This document shows positions 51,227-59,890 of a stretch of DNA of 64,000 nucleotides, piece after piece (position 1 is the first letter of the stretch; each line of letters begins with the position of its first letter). The stretch is from assembly GCF_003049685.1 (NCBI RefSeq), contig NZ_PYSY02000003.1:124001-188000 (forward strand). Reading direction: 5' to 3'. The position numbers and the translations under genes are program-made. The notes under the pieces are model-generated. The model was given only the letters and a program-made list of their open reading frames with translations, did no database searches and was not told where the DNA came from. This stretch comes from Brucella pituitosa. GTDB taxonomy: Bacteria; Pseudomonadota; Alphaproteobacteria; Rhizobiales; Rhizobiaceae.

Positions 51227-52621
51227 CTAACCTTCAGGCAGAATTTTGCCGGGGTTTAGAATGTTCAGCGGATCGAGTGCCTGCTTGATGGTTCGCATGA
51301 CATCTACCGCTGTCGCGCCGTGTTCCGCTTCCATATATTTTATTTTCCCGTAGCCGATACCATGCTCTCCGGTACAGGTTCCATCAGCAGCAATGGCGTG
51401 CTGTACGAGGCGTTCGCTCAGCACGCCAACGGCGCGCATCTCGTCCTTTTTCCCGGGATCAATGACATAGGTCACATGAAAATTGCCGTCGCCGACATGC
51501 CCCACAACGGCGACATAGAATGGCATCTCGCGGCTGTCTTCGAGTGCAAGTGCTATGCAATCAGCGAGGCGGGAAATCGGGACACAAACATCTGTACCCC
51601 ACAATCTGGCACCTGGGCGCATGTTACTGATAGCGTAATGTAGGTTGTGACGAGCATGCCAGAGCTTTTCACGGGCTTCAACATCGCGTTCCCACACGAA
51701 GTCCGTTGCTCCTTCTTCCACTACAATTTTACGAACACGTTCAGCCTGATCATCAACATCAACCTGCGTGCCATGAAACTCGAAGAAGAGTGTCGGTGTC
51801 TCGTTGAACGTTGTTTTCGAATATTTATTCGAAGCAATGATGCCATTAGCATCAACCAGTTCCATTCGTGCAACTGCAATCCCCGACTGCACAATCAAAA
51901 TGGCCGCCGAAACTGCCGCTTGTGTCGTAGGAAACGCAGATATGGCCGTTGCTTCACTCTCCGGGCGACCATGCAATCTGACAGTGATCTCGGTGATGAT
52001 ACCGAGCGTACCTTCGGAACCGACAAACAGGCGCGTCAAATCATAGCCTGCTGCAGATTTTTTCGCCCTGCTTCCTGTTTGCAGGATGCGGCCGTCAGCC
52101 AGTACAACGGTTAGTCGCACGACATTCTCGCGCATAGTGCCGTAACGCACAGCATTTGTTCCGGATGCTCTGGTGGCAACCATACCACCAATGGTCGCCT
52201 CAGCACCGGGGTCTACGGGAAAGAAAAGTCCGGTATCACGCAAGTAACTATTTAGCTGTTGCCGGGTAACCCCTGCCTGAACTGTAGCATCGAGATCGCC
52301 AGCGCTGACATTAAGTACCGCATCCATACGGGAAAGATCGACGCTTAATCCTCCATGCAATGCTGCAACGTGACCTTCGAGCGAAGTACCTGCACCGAAA
52401 GCTATAACGGGCAGCTCAATTGCATGGCATATGCGGAGAATTTCCGCGACTTCTGCGGTTGAACGAGGAAAACACACCGCATCGGGTGGGAAGACGGGGT
52501 GATAAGCCTCTCCTCGTCCATGCCTGTCTCGCTCAGCATGAGCGGTGGTGACCCGATCACCAAGTAGCTGCTCTAGTAATGGCAGCGCTTGTTGAAGTTT
52601 GTCGTCTCGATTGCTCTGCAT
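51227..52621 (-). CDS. FAD-linked oxidase (D-lactate dehydrogenase/glycolate oxidase GlcD family)
   Basis: A 464-residue flavoprotein that oxidises a 2-hydroxy acid. The N-terminal FAD domain has LPVIAFGAGTSLEGH, VDPGAEATIGGMVATRASGT and SAAGYDLTRLFVGSEGTLGI; the C-terminal domain has VVGHVGDGNFHVT and CTGEHGIGYGKIKYM, with the His pair typical of D-lactate dehydrogenases. The ATG at 52621 has GAGAGG upstream and is preferred over 52642. It ends the dehydratase operon. In a 2,4-diketo-3-deoxy acid pathway the final products are pyruvate and a 2-hydroxy acid (lactate or glycolate), which this enzyme could oxidise. Confidence 0.9.
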   Translation of the reverse strand: MQSNRDDKLQQALPLLEQLLGDRVTTAHAERDRHGRGEAYHPVFPPDAVCFPRSTAEVAEILRICHAIELPVIAFGAGTSLEGHVAALHGGLSVDLSRMDAVLNVSAGDLDATVQAGVTRQQLNSYLRDTGLFFPVDPGAEATIGGMVATRASGTNAVRYGTMRENVVRLTVVLADGRILQTGSRAKKSAAGYDLTRLFVGSEGTLGIITEITVRLHGRPESEATAISAFPTTQAAVSAAILIVQSGIAVARMELVDANGIIASNKYSKTTFNETPTLFFEFHGTQVDVDDQAERVRKIVVEEGATDFVWERDVEAREKLWHARHNLHYAISNMRPGARLWGTDVCVPISRLADCIALALEDSREMPFYVAVVGHVGDGNFHVTYVIDPGKKDEMRAVGVLSERLVQHAIAADGTCTGEHGIGYGKIKYMEAEHGATAVDVMRTIKQALDPLNILNPGKILPEG

Positions 52622-52793
52622 ATCATGCCTCTCTGGGAACAATTCCGGCAGCAGTCAAGGACAGCTGGCTGCCGGAAGTGCCAAGACGCGATCACAGCGC
52701 CTTCATGTCCGCATATCGATAATTTGAAGCGTATCCCGACGAGGTGATACTGCTTTATTTGTCGAACCCCGTAACCGGGGACTTCAATTCGTT

Positions 52794-53453
52794 CTAAAGC
52801 ACGCCGTATCGCGCATAGACATCGCGAAGATAGCCGCCACTGCGAAGCTCCGAGCTTGAACGATCTTCCCCCTCCAGCTTGTTGAACGCGACAGCCAGCA
52901 CCTCATCCTCAATTTCTTGCGGCACGACCACGACGCCGTCAGCATCACCAATGATCAGGTCACCAGATTTCACGCGTACGCCTGCGCAGATTACCGGAAC
53001 ATCGATGGCCATGATCTGACCACGCCCCTTGGAATCAAGTGGTGCTATGCCGCCATGATAAACCGGCAATTTCAGCTCACGGATTGTTTTGATATCGCGA
53101 ACGAAGCCATCGGTTATGCAGCCAGCAGCCCCTCGGCCTACGGTGGCAGTGCTCAGCAATCCGCCCCATGGAGCAATCCTGCCGGACCCACCACAGGCGA
53201 GCACTGCAATATCATTGACCTTCAGATCATCGACCAGCTTTATTTCAAGCTCATATGGATTGACACCTTCTTCGACATGAGCGACCTCCATATAGATTCC
53301 AGTGCGCGCACGTCCGCAAAGCTGAAGGGATTCATCAAGTGGGCGTATATAGGAAGGCATCGCGCAATCGCGCGCGCCCACTGCATCAAGCGCATCGGAA
53401 ACCAATGCTGAAAAAAGCAGGTGGTAATTATCCGGAAGTTTCTTGGCTGTCAT
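52794..53453 (-). CDS. RraA-like / 4-hydroxy-4-methyl-2-oxoglutarate aldolase family protein
   Basis: A 219-residue protein of the RraA-like fold. The family core GGLLSTATVGRGAAGCITDG followed by FVRDIKTIRE supplies the Arg-Asp pair (TDGFVRD) that in HMG/CHA-type aldolases binds substrate and metal, so it is likely an aldolase or decarboxylase rather than the RNase regulator RraA. VRVKSGDLIIGDADGVVVVP is the usual C-terminal motif. It lies 38 nt after the dehydratase gene. It could cleave the 2-keto-3-deoxy acid made there. Confidence 0.87.
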   Translation of the reverse strand: MTAKKLPDNYHLLFSALVSDALDAVGARDCAMPSYIRPLDESLQLCGRARTGIYMEVAHVEEGVNPYELEIKLVDDLKVNDIAVLACGGSGRIAPWGGLLSTATVGRGAAGCITDGFVRDIKTIRELKLPVYHGGIAPLDSKGRGQIMAIDVPVICAGVRVKSGDLIIGDADGVVVVPQEIEDEVLAVAFNKLEGEDRSSSELRSGGYLRDVYARYGVL

Positions 53454-53491
53454 AATCTTCTCTCTTCAGGTTGATTGATAGTAGTTTTGTT

Positions 53492-55213
53492 TCAAACGGA
53501 TTTCGCTGGAACGGCACTGCCACTGGAGCCCACCAAAACGCCAAAATCGGCTCCCTTGTCGGCCTGCATCACATTGTCGATGAAGATCCGGCCATAGCCT
53601 CGTTCGTAATGGGGCTGAGGCCGCTGCCATTCGGCCCGGCGCGCCACCATTTCCTGATCCGTAATATCCAGATGAAGACGACCCGCTTCGACATCAAGTT
53701 CAATCATGTCACCATTGCGCACGAAGGCGAGAGGGCCGCCAATTGCAGATTCAGGGGCAACATGAAGAACGACAGTTCCAAAAGCAGTGCCGCTCATTCG
53801 CCCGTCCGATATACGGACCATGTCACGCACGCCTTTGCGGAGTAACTTGTTCGGCAATGTCATATTGCCAACCTCCGGCATGCCGGGATAACCAACCGGG
53901 CCTGCATGTTTGAGAACGAGAATGCAGCTCTCATCCACGTCAAGCTCGGGATCGTCTATCCGGGCCTTGAAATCCCGCATATCCTCGAATACCACCGCCC
54001 TGCCCCGGTGCTGCATCAGCTCTTGCGACGCCGCAGAGGGTTTGATAACTGCACCGTCAGGCGCAAGATTTCCACGTAGAACCGCAATTCCACCACGGGC
54101 CTTGAAGGGTTCTTCAAATGGTCGAATGACATCCTGATTGTAACAAGCCGCATTTGCTACTTCCTGCGCGATCGTGCGCCCGGAAACGGTCATCGCATCA
54201 CCGTGCATCAACGGCAGCAACTCTCGCATGAGCGCAGGCAAACCGCCTGCATCGTAGAAATCTTCCATCAGATATGTGCCAGATGGCATCAGATTGAGAA
54301 GACAAGGCACGGTTTTTCCAAGACGATCCCAATCGTCAAGTGTGAGGTCGATACCCAATCGCCCGGCGATAGCTAAAAGATGCACCACCGCATTGGTTGA
54401 ACCGCCAATGCCACCGTTCACGATAATCGCATTTTCCAGTGCCTGCCTGGTCAAGATATGCGAGAGCCGGATATCGTTCTTCACCAGCTCAACAATACGC
54501 TTGCCAGACTGCGCAGCGAGAACAGCGCGACGACTGTCTACTGCCGGGATTGCAGCATTTTGCGACAACGCCATACCCATGGCCTCGGCAAGAGATGCCA
54601 TGGTTGATGCGGTTCCCATCGTCATACATGAGCCAGCTGACCGGCTCATCGCGGCCTCGGCATCGAGGAACTCTGCCGTGGACATCTCTCCGGTATGCAG
54701 CATTTCATCAAAGCGAATGACGTCGGTTCCGGACCCGAGCTGACGTCCCCTGAACCGCCCGTTCAACATCGGGCCACCAGAAACCATGATTGCGGGAACA
54801 TCGACACTGGCTGCCCCCATCAAGAGCGCTGGCGTGGTCTTGTCGCAACCCGCCAGCAACACAACCCCGTCAATCGGGTTGGCCCGTATGGTTTCTTCCA
54901 CATCCATGCTGACCTGATTGCGATAAATCATCGCCGTTGGTCGCACCAGGGACTCTCCAAGGCTCATGACCGGGAATTCGAGCGGAAGTCCTCCAGCGGC
55001 CAGAACACCTTTCTTGACGTGTTCGGCAAGCCCGCGAAGATGTGCATTGCATGGAGTGAGCTCCGACCAGGTATTGCATATCCCGATCACCGGACGCCCA
55101 TCGAACATTTCCGGGAGAATACCCTGATTTTTCATCCAACTGCGGGCGTAGAACCCATATTTGTCGGCTGTACCGAACCACTGCGAACTGCGCAGTTCTC
55201 TCTTTGTGTCCAT
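53492..55213 (-). CDS. IlvD/Edd-family sugar-acid dehydratase (L-arabinonate dehydratase-like)
   Basis: A 573-residue iron-sulphur dehydratase that converts an aldonate to the 2-keto-3-deoxy acid. Cys55 (in SELTPCNAH), Cys123 (LAGCDKTTPA) and Cys196 (SAGSCMTMG) are spaced 68 and 73 apart, the same spacing I recall for the [2Fe-2S] ligands of Rhizobium L-arabinonate dehydratase. ISDGRMSGTAFG supplies the catalytic Ser. The operon starts here, at an ATG 35-48 nt from operator B, and continues to the RraA-like and FAD oxidase genes. The sugar-acid branch of the family is clear; D-fuconate, L-arabinonate or a related aldonate are all possible substrates. Confidence 0.9.
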   Translation of the reverse strand: MDTKRELRSSQWFGTADKYGFYARSWMKNQGILPEMFDGRPVIGICNTWSELTPCNAHLRGLAEHVKKGVLAAGGLPLEFPVMSLGESLVRPTAMIYRNQVSMDVEETIRANPIDGVVLLAGCDKTTPALLMGAASVDVPAIMVSGGPMLNGRFRGRQLGSGTDVIRFDEMLHTGEMSTAEFLDAEAAMSRSAGSCMTMGTASTMASLAEAMGMALSQNAAIPAVDSRRAVLAAQSGKRIVELVKNDIRLSHILTRQALENAIIVNGGIGGSTNAVVHLLAIAGRLGIDLTLDDWDRLGKTVPCLLNLMPSGTYLMEDFYDAGGLPALMRELLPLMHGDAMTVSGRTIAQEVANAACYNQDVIRPFEEPFKARGGIAVLRGNLAPDGAVIKPSAASQELMQHRGRAVVFEDMRDFKARIDDPELDVDESCILVLKHAGPVGYPGMPEVGNMTLPNKLLRKGVRDMVRISDGRMSGTAFGTVVLHVAPESAIGGPLAFVRNGDMIELDVEAGRLHLDITDQEMVARRAEWQRPQPHYERGYGRIFIDNVMQADKGADFGVLVGSSGSAVPAKSV

Positions 55214-55241
55214 GGATGAGTTCCCGAAAATTCTTATAATT

Positions 55242-55259
55242 ACATTTAACGTTATATAT
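55242..55259. promoter_or_regulatory. LacI operator B (dehydratase operon)
   Basis: The 18-mer ACATTTAACGTTATATAT matches the shared consensus. On the minus strand a TTGACA lies at 55288-55283 with a -10 region near 55265-55260, so the operator covers the transcription start of the dehydratase operon. Confidence 0.75.
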
Positions 55260-55355
55260 AGCTAATCGGTTTTTGGAAATGATGTCAATATGGTCCAATA
55301 AATTCTGTTTTAAGTTGCATACGTCGCCGTCTGCCAAATTTAATGCGGCTAATAC

Positions 55356-55361
55356 TTGACA
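55356..55361 (+). promoter_or_regulatory. -35 box of the amidohydrolase operon
   Basis: A perfect TTGACA is followed 17 nt later by TTTAAC, which lies inside operator C; repression by occlusion is the simple reading. Confidence 0.6.
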
Positions 55362-55375
55362 GAAATTTGCCAAGA

Positions 55376-55393
55376 ATATTTAACGTTATATGT
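55376..55393. promoter_or_regulatory. LacI operator C (amidohydrolase operon)
   Basis: The 18-mer ATATTTAACGTTATATGT matches the shared consensus and overlaps the -10 box. Its centre is 134 bp from operator B, so looping between the two divergent promoters is possible. Confidence 0.75.
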
Positions 55394-55412
55394 CATCAAA
55401 TGGGAGCCAAAA

Positions 55413-56273
55413 ATGATCGTCGATTGCCATGTGAACATATTCAACCCGGAACAAACACTGCCGCTGTTCCATAGCCTGACGCCGAGCTCGCGTCCCGGGT
55501 CGATGGGAATGGCTGCTGATGCAGATACAATTTACAAAGCTATGGCCGACGTCGATAAGGCCATCATATTCTCGCTTCGATACAAAGATGCTATCGGCGT
55601 TGACGGCGACGACGAAGTTACCGCCGCCGCAGTGGCAAAATATCCCGACAAGTTTATCGGCTTTGCCGCTATGGATCCACGTCGCCCGGACTTCATGGAC
55701 CTTTTGGTTCATGCGATTGAAGACCTCGGTCTCAAAGGCGTGAAGTTCGGACCGATCTACAATGGTGTTTCTTTGCTCGATCCACGTCTGGAACCGGTTT
55801 ACGAATATTTACAGCGCAAAAATTTGCCTCTCACCATGCACATGGGAACAACGTTCGGTGCCAATGCGCCTGTTCAATATGGCCGCCCTCTCGACGTCGA
55901 CACAATCGCGGCACGTTATCCGGATTTAAAGATGGTAATGGCCCATATGGGGCACCCCTGGTATGAAGAATGCATCATCGTGGCTCGCAAACAACCCAAT
56001 GTTTATTGCGAAGTCTCCGCACTCTATTATCGCCCCTGGCAGTTCTACAATATCCTGGTTTGTGCGCAGGAATATCTGATCACAGAACGTAACAAGATCT
56101 TCTGGGGCACCGATTTTCCTTGGACAACCGTTGAAGAATCCATTCAGGGGCTTCGTTCTATCAACGATCAGATTGAGGGAACAAATCTGCCTCGCATCAG
56201 CGAAAGCACAATCGAACGTATATTGCATTCCAATCCGTTGGAACACTGGTGGCATGGTGGTTATGCGGGTTAG
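55413..56273 (+). CDS. Amidohydrolase-family protein (COG2159 type; possible lactonase)
   Basis: A 286-residue TIM-barrel amidohydrolase. The first metal motif reads DCHVNIF: the second His of the usual HxH is Asn. Later elements LTMHMGTTFG, MVMAHMGHPWYEE and FWGTDFPWTT supply the other His and Asp ligands. The ATG at 55413 has GGGAG 6 nt upstream; 19 earlier in-frame codons cover the operator and promoter and are rejected. As the first enzyme of a sugar-acid operon it could open a sugar lactone, or hydrolyse or decarboxylate an intermediate. A single-metal site is likely given the Asn. Confidence 0.86.
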   Translation: MIVDCHVNIFNPEQTLPLFHSLTPSSRPGSMGMAADADTIYKAMADVDKAIIFSLRYKDAIGVDGDDEVTAAAVAKYPDKFIGFAAMDPRRPDFMDLLVHAIEDLGLKGVKFGPIYNGVSLLDPRLEPVYEYLQRKNLPLTMHMGTTFGANAPVQYGRPLDVDTIAARYPDLKMVMAHMGHPWYEECIIVARKQPNVYCEVSALYYRPWQFYNILVCAQEYLITERNKIFWGTDFPWTTVEESIQGLRSINDQIEGTNLPRISESTIERILHSNPLEHWWHGGYAG

Positions 56274-56279
56274 TTTGTC

Positions 56280-57014
56280 ATGACGATACGATTTGATGGA
56301 AAAACCGCACTCATCACGGCTGCTGCTCAGGGCATTGGCCGTGCAAGTGCTTTGGCTTTTGCAGAAGCTGGCGCCAAGGTCTATGCGACCGACATCAACG
56401 AGGCAGCGCTCAAGGAACTCGAAGGCGTCTCCGGCATTATCACGCGCAAGCTCAATGTGCTTGACGAGGCAGAAGTGAAGGTACTCGTTGCCGAGATCGG
56501 TCAAGTCGATATCCTGTTCAACTGCGCAGGCGTTGTCCATGGCGGCTCAATCCTTGAGATGAAGGACGAAGACCTCGACTTTGCCGTCAATCTCAACGTC
56601 AAGGCGATGATCCGCACCATTCAGGCCGTGTTGCCGGGCATGCTGGAACGCAAGGACGGTGCCATCGTCAACATGGCGTCGGTCGCTTCGAGCGTGAAGG
56701 GCGTGCCGAACCGCTTTGCCTATGGCGTCACCAAGGCGGCTGTCATCGGTCTGACCAAGGCTGTTGCTGCCGACTATGTTGCCAAGGGCATCCGCTGCAA
56801 CGCCATCTGCCCCGGCACGGTTGAAAGCCCATCGCTGCAGGACCGTCTGCGCGCACAGGGCGATTATGAAGAGCAGCGCGCGGCCTTCATCGCGCGTCAG
56901 CCAATTGGCCGTATCGGTCAGCCGGAAGAAATCGCCGATCTTGCGGTCTATCTCGCGGGTGCAACTTACACGACCGGTCAGGCTTATAACATTGATGGAG
57001 GCTGGACGATCTAG
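56280..57014 (+). CDS. SDR-family dehydrogenase (2-keto-3-deoxy-L-fuconate dehydrogenase-like)
   Basis: A 244-residue short-chain dehydrogenase. NAD site ITAAAQGIGRASALAFAEAG, Asp at YATDIN for NAD preference, NCAGVV, and catalytic Ser-Tyr-Lys in MASVASSVKGVPNRFAYGVT followed by KAA. C-terminal AICPGTVESPSLQDRL and TGQAYNIDGGWTI resemble the human DHRS6 / 2-keto-3-deoxy-L-fuconate dehydrogenase group. It lies 6 nt after the amidohydrolase and before the FAH-type hydrolase, exactly the order expected for oxidising a 2-keto-3-deoxy acid before hydrolysis. Codon choice becomes more GC-rich from here to about 58000. Confidence 0.9.
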   Translation: MTIRFDGKTALITAAAQGIGRASALAFAEAGAKVYATDINEAALKELEGVSGIITRKLNVLDEAEVKVLVAEIGQVDILFNCAGVVHGGSILEMKDEDLDFAVNLNVKAMIRTIQAVLPGMLERKDGAIVNMASVASSVKGVPNRFAYGVTKAAVIGLTKAVAADYVAKGIRCNAICPGTVESPSLQDRLRAQGDYEEQRAAFIARQPIGRIGQPEEIADLAVYLAGATYTTGQAYNIDGGWTI

Positions 57015-57108
57015 GGTAGTCGATATTCAGGCTCTGGCGGCCTGCAAATGGCACTTTTCTGCGCTTCCGGTGCTCATGTACCTTTAACCAGAATCTCAAC
57101 TACCCTAG
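57011..57108. repeat. Palindromic-end intergenic element
   Basis: Inverted repeats CTAGGGTAGT (57011-57020) and ACTACCCTAG (57099-57108) bound a 98-bp element; its left end includes the stop codon of the SDR gene. The inner CTGCGCTTCCGGTGCTCATG recalls the roughly 100-bp palindromic repeats of Brucella genomes, from memory. Possibly a MITE-like insertion. Confidence 0.5.
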
Positions 57109-57153
57109 GCGCTCCATCGTTACTAATTCAGCATCCCCACAAGGAGTAAACTC

Positions 57154-57996
57154 ATGAAATTTCTTCGCTATGGCGAAACCGGTCAGGAAAAGCCGGGCCT
57201 TCTCGATGCCGACGGCACTATCCGTGATCTGTCTGCCCATGTCAGCGATCTTTCCGGCGCGGCTCTCAACCCTGAAGCGCTCGCCAAGCTCGGCTCACTG
57301 GATGTCAATGCGCTGCCGAAGGTCGAAGGCAACCCACGCCTCGGCCCATGCGTTGCAGGCACCGGCAAGTTCATCTGCATCGGCCTCAACTATGCCGACC
57401 ACGCAGCAGAATCCGGCATGGCTGTGCCACCAGAGCCAGTTATCTTCATGAAGGCAACCTCGGCCATCGTTGGCCCGAACGACGATCTGCTGATCCCACG
57501 CGGTTCGGAAAAGACCGACTGGGAAGTCGAGCTTGGTATCGTCATCGGCAAGACCGCGAAATACGTTTCGGAAGATGATGCACTTGATTATGTCGCGGGC
57601 TACTGCACGCTGCATGACGTCTCTGAACGCGCTTTCCAGATCGAGCGTGCCGGTCAGTGGACCAAGGGCAAATCCTGCGACACATTTGGTCCGACAGGTC
57701 CATGGCTGGTGACAAAGGACGAAGTTGCCGATCCGCAGAACCTCGGCATGTGGCTCAAGGTCAACGGCGAAACCATGCAGGACGGCTCGACCAAGACCAT
57801 GGTCTATGGCGTGCGTCATCTGGTTTCCTATCTCTCGCAGTTCATGTCACTGCAGCCGGGCGATATCATCTCCACCGGCACGCCTCCCGGCGTTGGCATG
57901 GGCATGAAACCACCGCGCTACCTCAAGGCTGGCGACGTTGTCGAACTCGGCATTGAAGGCCTCGGCACACAGAAGCAGAACGTGCGCGCTGACTAA
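57154..57996 (+). CDS. FAH-family hydrolase (2,4-diketo-3-deoxy-L-fuconate hydrolase-like)
   Basis: A 280-residue metal-dependent hydrolase of the fumarylacetoacetase family. KFICIGLNYADHAAESG, PVIFMKATSAIVGPND, the metal-binding Glu pair in TDWEVELGIVIGKTA, GKSCDTFGPTGPWLVT and DIISTGTPPGVGMGMKPP are the family motifs. It would split a 2,4-diketo-3-deoxy acid into pyruvate and a 2-hydroxy acid. The gene has AAGGAG before its ATG and completes the amidohydrolase-SDR-FAH operon. Family assignment is firm; the exact chain length of the substrate is not known. Confidence 0.91.
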   Translation: MKFLRYGETGQEKPGLLDADGTIRDLSAHVSDLSGAALNPEALAKLGSLDVNALPKVEGNPRLGPCVAGTGKFICIGLNYADHAAESGMAVPPEPVIFMKATSAIVGPNDDLLIPRGSEKTDWEVELGIVIGKTAKYVSEDDALDYVAGYCTLHDVSERAFQIERAGQWTKGKSCDTFGPTGPWLVTKDEVADPQNLGMWLKVNGETMQDGSTKTMVYGVRHLVSYLSQFMSLQPGDIISTGTPPGVGMGMKPPRYLKAGDVVELGIEGLGTQKQNVRAD

Positions 57997-58197
57997 TTAT
58001 ATGCCCAAAAAAAAGCTGCCGGGAAAAGATCCCGAGGAGCCAGCCTACGGTGATTTGGAAACGTGTGATCACTTCAGACGTCTTCCTGTGTACTAAGAGC
58101 GATGAGGTTTCTACAAAGCAAGCGGAACGCGGGCCCGATCCCTCCCTATCGAACGACCGCTACAAACCGGTCCCTCACAAGGCCCACCAATGTTTGC

Positions 58198-59091
58198 CTA
58201 GTCATCCATACCCCAAAGTTCGGGGTTGCGTTTAAAATGCTCGGTCAGCATTTCTGTGAGCACCCGCACTTTGCGCGTGGGATGCTGGCCTGGCGGGCGC
58301 ACGACATAGGCGCCCCCCGGGGGGACTGGATAGCGTGTCATGATTGGAACCAGTGCACCGGCGGCCACATACTCATGTGTAATACAATCAGGGAGCCAGG
58401 CGATGCCCAGACCCGCCGCAGCGGCTGCGGCGAGCGCCGTAGCACTGTCGGCCTTGAATCTGCCTTGTAGTTGGACCGTAACAATCCTGCTTCCATCCAT
58501 GAACTGCCAGGCTTCTGTTCCCTGCATGAGGGCTTGATGGTTAACGAGCTCATCAAGGGCTTCAGGTGAGCCGTTTTTCTCGACATAATCCGGGCTTGCG
58601 ACAAGCTTTCCATGGATCGGCCCAACGCGCCTCGCGATAAGATTGGAGTCCTGAAGGTAAGCGCCTCGAATTGCGCAATCAAAACCCTCCGCAATGAGAT
58701 CGACAAAGCGATCACTATAGGAAGTGTGGATGTGAAGTTTTGGGTGCAGACGCGCCATTTCGGCGAGCACGGGGGCAAAGTGGGTCGCACCTAAGGTAAG
58801 CGGCATGGCAACCCTCAAGCGGCCGCGCAACTCACCAGCAGGAAGGATCGTTTCCCTGGCTGTATCGATCTCAGCGCTTGCTCTGGCCGCATGGTCTCTG
58901 AATGTCACACCTGCTTCCGTAAGCGCTGCACCACGAGTCGTTCGCGCAAGAAGCTGCACACCAAGCTCCGTTTCAATTCGAAAGAGCCGTCGGCTGACAA
59001 TCGACTTCGAAACACCGAGACGACGCGCAGCAGCAGATATACCCCCGGCATCGGCTACTGCAACAAATGTCTGTAGATCTTCGATGTCCAT
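58198..59091 (-). CDS. LysR-family transcriptional regulator
   Basis: A 297-residue regulator. N-terminal helix-turn-helix ADAGGISAAARRLGVSKSIV with SRRLFRIETELG, then the effector domain (LRGRLRVAMPLTLGATHF, AEGFDCAIRGAYLQDSN, AAAAAGLGIAWLPDCI), typical of the broad CrgA/DmlR-like group. It diverges from the isochorismatase-like gene, with 154 nt between starts, and probably controls it. Confidence 0.9.
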   Translation of the reverse strand: MDIEDLQTFVAVADAGGISAAARRLGVSKSIVSRRLFRIETELGVQLLARTTRGAALTEAGVTFRDHAARASAEIDTARETILPAGELRGRLRVAMPLTLGATHFAPVLAEMARLHPKLHIHTSYSDRFVDLIAEGFDCAIRGAYLQDSNLIARRVGPIHGKLVASPDYVEKNGSPEALDELVNHQALMQGTEAWQFMDGSRIVTVQLQGRFKADSATALAAAAAAGLGIAWLPDCITHEYVAAGALVPIMTRYPVPPGGAYVVRPPGQHPTRKVRVLTEMLTEHFKRNPELWGMDD

Positions 59092-59245
59092 TTCGACGTT
59101 CCTTGTTTCGCGACACAGTTTGCCGGACTATGGCACTACCACCCTCCCAAAAGGAACAGCAAATTGCGTCGAGGCAACGTCACCCATTGACGCGTGTCTC
59201 ACTTGAACCCATCGCCGTTCATGACGGCAGAGAAAGGAAGTCTTG

Positions 59246-59890
59246 ATGACCCTTCGTAACGGCCTCGATTCTCTTCTTCGCCCCGAAGATTCGGTCCTCG
59301 TGCTGATCGATCACCAGCCTTACCAGTTGGCCAACCTTAACAGCCACGACCCGCAAGCTGTGGTCAACAGCACAACCGCACTGGCGAAGCTGGCAAAAGC
59401 CTTCGATGTTCCGACCATTATGACCAGCGTGATCGCGGGGCGCGGCGGACTTCTCTTTAAGCAGATCACCGACGTATTTCCGGACCAGGAAGTCATTGAT
59501 CGCACCTGGGTGAACACCTGGCAGGACGAGAATGTGGTGAACGTCGTCAAGGCGACCGGCCGCAAGCAGCTGATCATCGCAGGCCTATGGACCGAGGTTT
59601 GCGTCGCAATGCCCGTGATCCAGGCTGCTGGCGAAGGCTGGGACGTGACCGTGATTACCGACGCGTCGGGTGGGATTTCCAAGGAGTCTCACGAAGTTGC
59701 CATCCAGCGGATGATTGTGGCTGGTGCAAACGTGATGACCGTGATGGCACTCGCTGGTGAATGGCAACGCGATTGGGCCCGCACCGAACATGTCGATGCA
59801 CTGACCGAGATTCTCATCCAACATTTCGGTGGCAGCGGTATTGCGTATCTTTGGGAACAGCAGCTTCTCAACACGCCCGTAACTGGCTGA
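59246..59890 (+). CDS. Isochorismatase-like cysteine hydrolase (YcaC type)
   Basis: A 214-residue hydrolase of the isochorismatase superfamily. The catalytic Asp is in VLVLIDHQPYQLAN near residue 20, VIDRTWVNTWQDENV is typical of the YcaC branch, and the nucleophile Cys is in AGLWTEVCVAMPVIQAAG near residue 120. The ATG at 59246 follows GAAAGGAAG. YcaC-type proteins hydrolyse small amides or esters; the natural substrate is usually unknown. It is a single-gene unit with the divergent LysR. Confidence 0.88.
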   Translation: MTLRNGLDSLLRPEDSVLVLIDHQPYQLANLNSHDPQAVVNSTTALAKLAKAFDVPTIMTSVIAGRGGLLFKQITDVFPDQEVIDRTWVNTWQDENVVNVVKATGRKQLIIAGLWTEVCVAMPVIQAAGEGWDVTVITDASGGISKESHEVAIQRMIVAGANVMTVMALAGEWQRDWARTEHVDALTEILIQHFGGSGIAYLWEQQLLNTPVTG

